A stretch of DNA of 10,964 nt from assembly GCA_017407305.1 (NCBI GenBank), contig JAFQWS010000110.1:1-10964 (forward strand). The letters are read 5' to 3'. Position numbers and translations under genes: made by a program. This document shows positions 5,758 through 10,964 of the stretch, in pieces. Within the stretch, counting starts at the first letter, position 1. The number at the start of each line of letters is the position of its first letter. This stretch comes from Clostridia bacterium. GTDB taxonomy: Bacteria; Bacillota; Clostridia; Christensenellales; CAG-314. Under the pieces are notes generated by a model. That model did no database searches, had not been told where the DNA came from, and saw nothing but the letters and a program-made list of their open reading frames with translations.

Positions 5758-6333
5758 TTAAATCAACGAGAAGGCATAAAATGCCATTGCCATAAAGCAA
5801 GATGCAATCATTGTTGCAGGGAAACCTTTGAGGCATTTTGCCAAGGGAAGTTTGTCCAATTTTTCTCTCAAACCTGCCAAGAGAACGATTGCCAAGGTAA
5901 AACCAACACCTGCAAACAAACCATACAATACTGCTTCAAACAAGCCTGTTACCAACGTTTCTGTCAAAACCAATTCGGCAACGCCCAAAATTGCGCAGTT
6001 TGTTGTGATGAGGGGAAGGTAAATACCCATTGAGGAATACAATGCGGGGATGAATTTTTTCAATACCATTTCCAAAATTTGTACCAAACTTGCGATAACA
6101 AAGATGAAAACGATAATTTCCAAATATGCCAATCCCAAAGGGACCAAGACGTAGTTGTAAATAGGATAGGTGACCAAGCAGGTCAAGACCATAACAAAGG
6201 TTACGGCAATACCCATGCCAAGTGCAGAGTCAACTTTTTGGCTGACACCCAAGAAAGGACAAATGCCCAAAAATTGGATGAGAACGAAGTTGTTTGACAA
6301 TACTGCTGCCAAAATGATAGGGAGAATATTCAT
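5758..6333 (-). CDS. rnfA: Rnf complex membrane subunit A
   Basis: RnfA is a six-helix integral membrane subunit that pairs with RnfE in inverted topology and shares an intramembrane iron-sulphur cluster. The product is 191 residues, the usual family length. Family blocks are LSNNFVLIQFLGICPFLG (12-29) and LPLITTNCAILGVAE (106-120). The two cluster cysteines expected from the RnfA/NqrE structures are present at C25 and C113. The gene starts one base after the rnfE stop, with AAGGAGG inside the end of rnfE, so translation is probably coupled. It is paralogous to rnfE two genes away in function but clearly distinct by GVAE versus GRAE after the second cysteine. Confidence 0.97.
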   Translation of the reverse strand: MNILPIILAAVLSNNFVLIQFLGICPFLGVSQKVDSALGMGIAVTFVMVLTCLVTYPIYNYVLVPLGLAYLEIIVFIFVIASLVQILEMVLKKFIPALYSSMGIYLPLITTNCAILGVAELVLTETLVTGLFEAVLYGLFAGVGFTLAIVLLAGLREKLDKLPLAKCLKGFPATMIASCFMAMAFYAFSLI

Positions 6334-6334
6334 A

Positions 6335-6988
6335 TTAGTTTTCCTCCTTTTGTTCTTCTACAACGGGTGCATCGTTTGCACTTGCTTTTTTCAACTTTTG
6401 GCTTCTTTCAATTGCGTTCCAAACCAATACGAACAATGCAATGACAATGCCATAGGTGAAAAATGCGCCTGCTTGACTTGCAAAGAAGTCAATTGTGAAG
6501 TCCCACAATTTGATGCCAAAGAACGTGCCATAGCCCAAAATTTCTCTGATGCCACCGATAAGCACCATTGCCCACGTGTAACCAAGACCCATGAACAATC
6601 CGTCAAGAGCTGCAAAGCCAACTTTGTTTTTGGATGCAAAACCTTCGGCTCTGCCCAAAATGATGCAGTTGACGACAATCAAAGGCAAAAATACACCAAA
6701 ACTTGCGTACAATGCGTTGACGTATTTGCGCAAGAAAAGTTGTACGATTGTAACAAACGTTGCAATGACAAGTACGAAAGCGGGAATTCTTACTTTGTCG
6801 GGAATAACGTTTCTCAACAAGGAAACGATTACGTTGGAGCAAACAAGGACAAACGTAACTGCAATGCCCATGCCAAAGCTGTCAAATGCAGAGGTTGTCA
6901 ATGCCAACGTAGAGCATACGCCTAAAACCAATTTCAACGTAGGATTTTGACGGAAAAGACCGTCCATCATAATATCTCTGATTTTCAT
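6335..6988 (-). CDS. rnfE: Rnf complex membrane subunit E
   Basis: RnfE is the partner of RnfA in the membrane core. The 217-residue product has about six hydrophobic helices, a short charged N-terminus and an acidic tail (EEQKEEN). NPTLKLVLGVCSTLALT (15-31) and LPLIVVNCIILGRAEGFAS (101-119) are the RnfE/NqrD blocks, with C25 and C108 as the expected cluster ligands. GYTWAMVLIGGIREILG lies further on, at roughly 138-154. The start at 6988 is set by GGAGGTT 7 nt upstream; the frame is open for another 23 codons upstream, but that part overlaps the end of rnfG and is not RnfE-like. Four bases separate it from rnfG and one base from rnfA. Confidence 0.96.
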   Translation of the reverse strand: MKIRDIMMDGLFRQNPTLKLVLGVCSTLALTTSAFDSFGMGIAVTFVLVCSNVIVSLLRNVIPDKVRIPAFVLVIATFVTIVQLFLRKYVNALYASFGVFLPLIVVNCIILGRAEGFASKNKVGFAALDGLFMGLGYTWAMVLIGGIREILGYGTFFGIKLWDFTIDFFASQAGAFFTYGIVIALFVLVWNAIERSQKLKKASANDAPVVEEQKEEN

Positions 6989-6992
6989 TGTC

Positions 6993-8498
6993 TTAACCTC
7001 CAATATATTCTGCAAAGTAGCAATTTGCCACTGCTTGGAAAGCACGACGTACTGCACGGGAAGATTGTGTCCAACCTGTGTTGGTCATGCCGTAGTTGAG
7101 ATAACCTTCTGCTGCAATCAAACCACCTTCAAAGGTGTCGAATACTGTTGCACTGTCAATGATTGTGCCAACGTATGCGTTAACTTTGTCTTGAGGTACT
7201 GCAAACATATCCATGCTTACCCAACCATCTTTGACGATAACTGCGCTTTCAAGTGCGTTGGTTGCTCTGTCGATAACCACTGCAATGATGTATTCGCCGT
7301 TCATAATGTTGTTGACGTTTGTACCATCGTTGATTGCGCTGACAACCATACCAATTTTGCCTTGGTCACTTTCTGCCAAGCACAAAATTGTTGAACCTGT
7401 CAATGCCGTTGCATCAGCAACGGGAACGATTGTCCACGTTTGACCGGGTGCAAGAGTTTGCAAACTTGTCAAATGTTTGCCACCCATATATGCGTTGAAG
7501 TAGTAGTTGGCAACCATTTGGAACGCGTTGCGTACCGTACGAGAAGATTGTGTCCAACCTGTGTTGGTCATACCTGCGTTGAGGCTGGAAGAATCAATCA
7601 AACCACCTTCAAAGGTGTCGAATACCGTTGCGCTTGTGATTGCTTGACCAACGTATGCGTTAATTGTTGTTTGACTTACTTCATAACCGGGGATTGTTGC
7701 GCCTTCTTCAATGACTTTGGCTGATGCGATTTGTGCTGTTGCACGATCGACGACAATTGCCAAACGATATGCACCGTTGTCAACGTTGCCACCATCACTT
7801 GTGCTTTCAACGTAGAAGCCAACTTGTGTTGCGCTTTCTGCGACCAACAACAATCTGCCGTTGGAAATTGTGATGCTTCCGTCCACTTCTGCTTTTGTAA
7901 AGGTTTCTGTGGAAATTTGTCCCAAATAGCCAAGATATTCTTCGGTGGGATCTACTGCAGAACCACCCAAGTAATAAATTGTGTAATATGCACCAACAAC
8001 TTTAAATGCGTTGTTGATTGCTTTGCTGGAACCTGTTGCACCTGCCACCAATGCGTTGGAAGGTACTGTGTCAAATGCAGTTGAATCGGCAATTTCAACG
8101 CCAACGTAACTGTCCAATTGTTCTTGAGAAAGGTCGTAACCGGAAGAGGTTGCACCCATTTCAATTGTTTTGACTGCTGCAACTTTGTTGGTTGCTCTGT
8201 CAATGATGATTGCCATTGTGTAGGCGCCCGATTTGCCCACTCCGTTACCAGAAACGATAAAGCCAACGTGTGCCGTGCCGTTTTCGGCAATTTGAGAAAT
8301 GGAGCCGTTGTCGTTTGCAAATTCGCCGTTTACTTCCACCACTGACCAGTTGCCTTCGATAAGTGCTTCAAAGTCACTTGCGCCACCTGCTTCATAGTAG
8401 AAAACGTCGTTGCAGACTGCCAACAACAAGCCGGAAGCCACTGCAATACACAACAAAACGGCAATAGATTTGATGGTTGTTTTTACTGCATCACTCAT
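6993..8498 (-). CDS. rnfG: Rnf complex subunit G, enlarged with three tandem FMN-binding-like repeats
   Basis: RnfG is normally a protein of about 180-210 residues with one N-terminal membrane helix and one extracytoplasmic domain carrying covalent FMN on a Thr in S/T-GAT. Here it is 501 residues: a membrane helix (about 11-29), then three similar units at about 48-179, 203-340 and 350-501. Each contains a G-[AE]-Y-x5-[IV]-[IV]-DRAT block, then YVG near a DS/TS-A-x-FDT block, then the flavinylation-site region and a helix ending in YxGG. Unit 1 has AGATGSS with T155 as the expected FMN-carrying residue. Units 2 and 3 have TGWTQSSR (T316, T477), in which the conserved Ala is Trp. Operon position between rnfD and rnfE, and the membrane helix, support the RnfG call. 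The start at 8498 follows GGAGGG by 8 nt and is one base from the rnfD stop. ApbE, which attaches the flavin, is not encoded here. Confidence 0.9.
   Translation of the reverse strand: MSDAVKTTIKSIAVLLCIAVASGLLLAVCNDVFYYEAGGASDFEALIEGNWSVVEVNGEFANDNGSISQIAENGTAHVGFIVSGNGVGKSGAYTMAIIIDRATNKVAAVKTIEMGATSSGYDLSQEQLDSYVGVEIADSTAFDTVPSNALVAGATGSSKAINNAFKVVGAYYTIYYLGGSAVDPTEEYLGYLGQISTETFTKAEVDGSITISNGRLLLVAESATQVGFYVESTSDGGNVDNGAYRLAIVVDRATAQIASAKVIEEGATIPGYEVSQTTINAYVGQAITSATVFDTFEGGLIDSSSLNAGMTNTGWTQSSRTVRNAFQMVANYYFNAYMGGKHLTSLQTLAPGQTWTIVPVADATALTGSTILCLAESDQGKIGMVVSAINDGTNVNNIMNGEYIIAVVIDRATNALESAVIVKDGWVSMDMFAVPQDKVNAYVGTIIDSATVFDTFEGGLIAAEGYLNYGMTNTGWTQSSRAVRRAFQAVANCYFAEYIGG
7060..7145 (-). 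repeat. Copy of duplicated DNA block in rnfG repeat unit 3
   Basis: Two stretches here, 7060-7088 and 7115-7145, are identical base for base to 7543-7571 and 7595-7625 in unit 2. They encode the TNTGWTQSS and FDTFEGGLI regions of RnfG. The offset is 483 bp for the first and 480 bp for the second, so one codon differs between them. Such identity in synonymous positions points to recent duplication or gene conversion. Confidence 0.85.
7543..7625 (-). repeat. Copy of duplicated DNA block in rnfG repeat unit 2
   Basis: This is the partner of the block at 7060-7145; the two stretches, 7543-7571 and 7595-7625, match it exactly, while the DNA between and around them has diverged. Unit 1 of rnfG does not share these blocks, so the order of events was probably an old first duplication and a later copy of unit 2 or 3. 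Confidence 0.85.
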
Positions 8499-8499
8499 C

Positions 8500-9492
8500 T
8501 TATTTGCCCTCCTTTTGTTGTTTTTGAGGTCTTGTGTAACCAAAAGGTCTTCTTACAATATATTTGTCAATGAGAGGAACAAAGAGGTTCATAATCAAAA
8601 TGACGAAAGATACCATTTCGATTTGTGTTGCGTGACGCAAAACTGCCGTCAACACACCACATGCGACAAAGTATATGTAGTTGCCCAATTTTGTGTTGGG
8701 GCTTGTTACGTAGTCGGTTGCCATAAAGATTGCGCCCAACATCAAACCACCAGACAAAATGGAAGGTAAAAATACGTTGAAATCAAAGCCGTTCAATGCA
8801 ACTGCCACAAGACCGGTTGTTGCAACGTAAACCAAGGGCCAACGGAAATTGATAACACCGATAACTACCAAGAAAATGCCACCTGCAATAAGGGCAAGTT
8901 TGCACGTTTCACCAATGACACCGGAAACGCCTGTGCCAAGCAACAAGTCAACAACGCTGATTGCCGACAAGTCACCTGCCAAAATGGAACCGGACAAAGG
9001 TGTTGCGCCTGTGACGATTGTAGATGCGTTGATTGCATCAACGTTGGGAGCAAGCCAACTGCCACCAAAGGTTGCGCCAAAGGAAATAAATGCAAAAATT
9101 CTGCCTGCGATTGCGGGGTTTACAAGGTTTTTGCCTGTACCACCGAAAATCATTTTGACACATACGATTGCAAAGATACTTGCCAAAACGGGAACGTACC
9201 AAGGGCAGTTTGCCGTCAAGTTCATACCAATGAGCAAACCTGTGACAACTGACGTGTAGTCAAATTGTTTCAAAATGTAATCAATGGGTTTTTTTGCGAT
9301 AAGTAAATATACAAATTCACTTGCCACGGCTGTCACTGTGGAAAGTGCCAACACCAACAATGCGCTCCAACCAAAGAAAATGCAACCTGCAATGCATGCG
9401 GGAAGAAGGGCAATTGCCACTGCAAGCATAATCTTTTTGGTTGTAAGACTGCATCTTACGTGAGGAGAAGATGAATAAATAAGACTGCTCAT
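8500..9492 (-). CDS. rnfD: Rnf complex subunit D, flavinylated membrane protein
   Basis: RnfD is a polytopic membrane subunit with covalent FMN, part of the ion-pumping electron path. The 330-residue product has about nine to ten hydrophobic segments. Family blocks are SSSPHV (7-12), KQFDYTSVVTGLLIGMNL (75-92), FGGTGKNLVNPAIAGRIF (116-133) and MATDYVTSP near the C-terminal third. The flavinylation motif TGATPLSG (161-168) matches the S/T-GATPL motif of RnfD/NqrB, with T164 as the expected FMN-carrying residue. It starts one base after the rnfC stop with AAGGAGAA upstream, and ends one base before rnfG. Confidence 0.96.
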   Translation of the reverse strand: MSSLIYSSSPHVRCSLTTKKIMLAVAIALLPACIAGCIFFGWSALLVLALSTVTAVASEFVYLLIAKKPIDYILKQFDYTSVVTGLLIGMNLTANCPWYVPVLASIFAIVCVKMIFGGTGKNLVNPAIAGRIFAFISFGATFGGSWLAPNVDAINASTIVTGATPLSGSILAGDLSAISVVDLLLGTGVSGVIGETCKLALIAGGIFLVVIGVINFRWPLVYVATTGLVAVALNGFDFNVFLPSILSGGLMLGAIFMATDYVTSPNTKLGNYIYFVACGVLTAVLRHATQIEMVSFVILIMNLFVPLIDKYIVRRPFGYTRPQKQQKEGK

Positions 9493-9493
9493 A

Positions 9494-10792
9494 TTACTTG
9501 TTCTCCTTTGCTTTTTCTGCTCTTATTTTTGCTTTTGCCAAACGGATGCTTTGTACCAAGGGACGTTTTGCAGGGCACATGTAAGAACATGCTCCACATT
9601 CCATACAGTTGAGTGCACCGTATTTCTTTGCGCCTTCCAAATCTCCGTGATTGGAATACAATTCAATATAGACGGGTTCCAATTTCATAGGGCATACGTC
9701 AACGCAACGACCGCAGTTGATGCAAGCCGTGGGTTCGGAACAATCGCAACTGTCTTTGGACAAGCAAAGCAACCCCGAATCGGTCTTGGTGGTTGCAACG
9801 GACAAATCTGTCAATGCAAAACCCATCATAGGGCCACCGGAAATAACTTTTGCTACCTTGTCAGTTGTGCCGTTGCAATAATCAATGATTGCAGAAACGG
9901 GTGTACCGATTTTGACTTCGAGGTTTTTGGGTGTTACAACCGCATCACCTGTGACGGTTACAATGCGAGAGTACAATGCTTTGTTTTGATATACTGCATC
10001 ATATACTGCCACTGCCGTTGCAACGTTTTGTACCACCACGCCTACTGATGCAGGCAATGCGCCACAAGCGACAACTCTCTTTGTGCAAGCATAAATGAGT
10101 TGCTTTTCTGCACCTTGGGGATACTTTGTTTTGAGAACTTCCACTTTGATTGCTTGGTTGGCGTGTTGTTGCAAACATTGAATTGCTTGGGGTTTGTTGT
10201 CTTCGATACCGAAGATAATTTGATTTACGCCCAAACCTTCTGCCATGAGCATTGCACCTTTGACCACTTCTTCCGTTTTTTCAATGAGCAAACGGTTGTC
10301 GCAGTTGAGATAGGGTTCGCACTCTGCTGCGTTGATGATCAACGTGTCCACAGGGTCTTTGGGTTGAAGTTTGACGTGCGTGGGGAATCCTGCACCACCC
10401 ATACCAACGATACCTGCAAGGGCAATTCTTTCCAAAATAGTTTGTTTGTTGACTTCCTTCATCTTGGGCAAAGTTTCCACTTCTTGCTTTTCTGCCGTGT
10501 GGATGTGAATGCACTTTGAAACAGTACCTTGTGCGTTGGGTCTGTCACAAATTTCAACAACTTCACCTGCTACTGATGAATAGACGTTTGCCGAAACAAA
10601 ACCACCTGCTTGAGCAATGAGTTGACCTGCTTTGACAACGTCGCCAACTTGGACGACGGGTTGTGCAGGGGCGCCGATGTGCTGACTTAACGAATAGTAA
10701 TAGTCAGGAACGACGAGCATTTGCTCAATGGGTGCTTCTGCCGTCAAACTCTTAAAGTCGGGAACGTGTTTCCCTCCCTTAAATGTTTTCAT
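9494..10792 (-). CDS. rnfC: Rnf complex subunit C, NADH/FMN-binding Fe-S protein
   Basis: RnfC is the cytoplasmic subunit where NAD+ is reduced. The 432 residues begin with KTFKGGKHVP, typical of RnfC, followed by a lipoyl-like barrel region (about 40-100). The nucleotide/FMN-binding region has GMGGAGFPTHVKL (130-142) and NAAECEPY (154-161), equivalent to the Nuo51/NuoF-type fold. A SLBB-like segment follows (about 270-320). Two [4Fe-4S] motifs lie near the end: C357-C360-C363-C367-P and C396-C399-C402-C406-P. The C-terminus is a short Lys/Ala/Glu-rich tail, without the long alanine-rich extension of proteobacterial RnfC. AGGAGG 6 nt before the ATG fixes the start. It is the first gene of the operon and lies about 78 nt after the predicted transcription start. 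Confidence 0.97.
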   Translation of the reverse strand: MKTFKGGKHVPDFKSLTAEAPIEQMLVVPDYYYSLSQHIGAPAQPVVQVGDVVKAGQLIAQAGGFVSANVYSSVAGEVVEICDRPNAQGTVSKCIHIHTAEKQEVETLPKMKEVNKQTILERIALAGIVGMGGAGFPTHVKLQPKDPVDTLIINAAECEPYLNCDNRLLIEKTEEVVKGAMLMAEGLGVNQIIFGIEDNKPQAIQCLQQHANQAIKVEVLKTKYPQGAEKQLIYACTKRVVACGALPASVGVVVQNVATAVAVYDAVYQNKALYSRIVTVTGDAVVTPKNLEVKIGTPVSAIIDYCNGTTDKVAKVISGGPMMGFALTDLSVATTKTDSGLLCLSKDSCDCSEPTACINCGRCVDVCPMKLEPVYIELYSNHGDLEGAKKYGALNCMECGACSYMCPAKRPLVQSIRLAKAKIRAEKAKENK

Positions 10793-10876
10793 TTGAGCCT
10801 CCTAAAAATTATACTAAAAGTGCTGACGTAGTGTTGTAATGTATATATTTATTACACATACTTAGCCATTGTATAT

Positions 10877-10905
10877 AATATAGCACAAAGAAAATTTTAT
10901 GTAAA
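10877..10905 (-). promoter_or_regulatory. Sigma-A-type promoter of the rnf operon
   Basis: On the minus strand TTTACA (10905-10900), a 17-bp spacer and TATATT (10882-10877) are preceded by TGC, an extended -10. The leader of about 78 nt (to 10793) is AT-rich and shows no riboswitch that I recognise. A second TATAAT at 10813-10808 lacks a -35 box and would put the start almost on the ribosome-binding site. Confidence 0.8.
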
Positions 10906-10913
10906 CCACAGAG

Positions 10914-10936
10914 GCACAACATTTTGTTTTTTGTGC
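10914..10936. promoter_or_regulatory. Gapped palindrome just upstream of the rnf promoter
   Basis: GCACAA (10914-10919) and TTGTGC (10931-10936) are exact inverted half-sites separated by 11 bp, ending 9 bp from the -35 box. The same half-sites form the palindrome near the maf promoter with a closer spacing. A regulator-binding site is possible but unproven. The remaining bases to 10964 hold only an A/T-rich tract and no visible gene. Confidence 0.3.
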
Positions 10937-10964
10937 AACTATTTTTTTTGAAAGGTATTTTAAC

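Noticed and set aside
6170..6925. 251-codon plus-strand open frame opposite rnfE/rnfA
   Set aside because: It is in exact codon register with rnfE on the other strand, has cysteine/asparagine-rich composition with no family motif and no ribosome-binding site, and follows from rare TTA/CTA/TCA codons in the real gene.
10808..10813. Second TATAAT upstream of rnfC
   Set aside because: No -35 partner at the right distance, and the resulting transcript would begin at the edge of the ribosome-binding site; the promoter at 10877-10905 is much better.
10914..10936. Rex (NADH-sensing repressor) operator upstream of rnf
   Set aside because: Rex sites have TTGTG on the outside left and CACAA on the right; here the half-sites are in the opposite order and the gap is 11 bp, so the redox-regulator reading is not supported.

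Overview
The window comes from a low-GC, Gram-positive-type anaerobe. The evidence is a complete six-gene rnf operon in the clostridial order C-D-G-E-A-B, an ECF-type thiamine transporter subunit under a TPP riboswitch, strong AGGAGG ribosome-binding sites, and sigma-A-like promoters with 17-bp spacers. An uncultured member of the Clostridia is my inference; no rRNA or other taxonomic marker is present. The standard bacterial code (TGA as stop) fits. Leucine is written mainly with TTG and CTT, and TTA/CTA are rare. This leaves long open frames antisense to the real genes; they are not annotated.

Layout. Positions 1-363 (minus) hold the N-terminal 121 residues of the division-site ATPase MinD, with a TTG start. 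A short divergent spacer follows, with a promoter for each side and a perfect palindrome between them. Plus-strand maf (511-1056) and a divergent MreB-like actin (1066-2034) form a two-gene unit closed by a bidirectional terminator at 2046-2078. All later genes are on the minus strand: a Ppx/GppA phosphatase (2091-3605), a repeat-rich intergenic segment carrying the likely thiT terminator (about 3724-3885), thiT (3908-4654) with a TPP riboswitch and a terminator overlapping its ribosome-binding site, another strong terminator (4841-4872), and the rnf operon (4905-10792) with its promoter at 10877-10905.

How the genes work together. RnfC/B carry the Fe-S and nucleotide chemistry. RnfA and RnfE are the paired membrane subunits with the intramembrane cluster cysteines. 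RnfD and RnfG are the flavinylated subunits. Together they couple ferredoxin oxidation and NAD+ reduction to ion pumping. The five junctions of the operon are 1-10 nt, so it is one transcript with coupled translation. minD, maf and the MreB-like gene recall the maf-mre-min cell-shape/division cluster of Firmicutes, here rearranged into divergent units.

The main novelty candidate is RnfG. It is 501 residues instead of roughly 200, with three tandem FMN-binding-like repeats. Repeat 1 has a standard flavinylation motif, while repeats 2 and 3 carry a GWTQSS variant and share near-identical DNA blocks. Other notable points are an MreB homologue with altered nucleotide-binding motifs, a Ppx with altered catalytic and HD residues, a maf promoter that predicts a leaderless mRNA, and a 129-bp nested repeat structure. 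I see no mobile element, CRISPR array, tRNA or rRNA.
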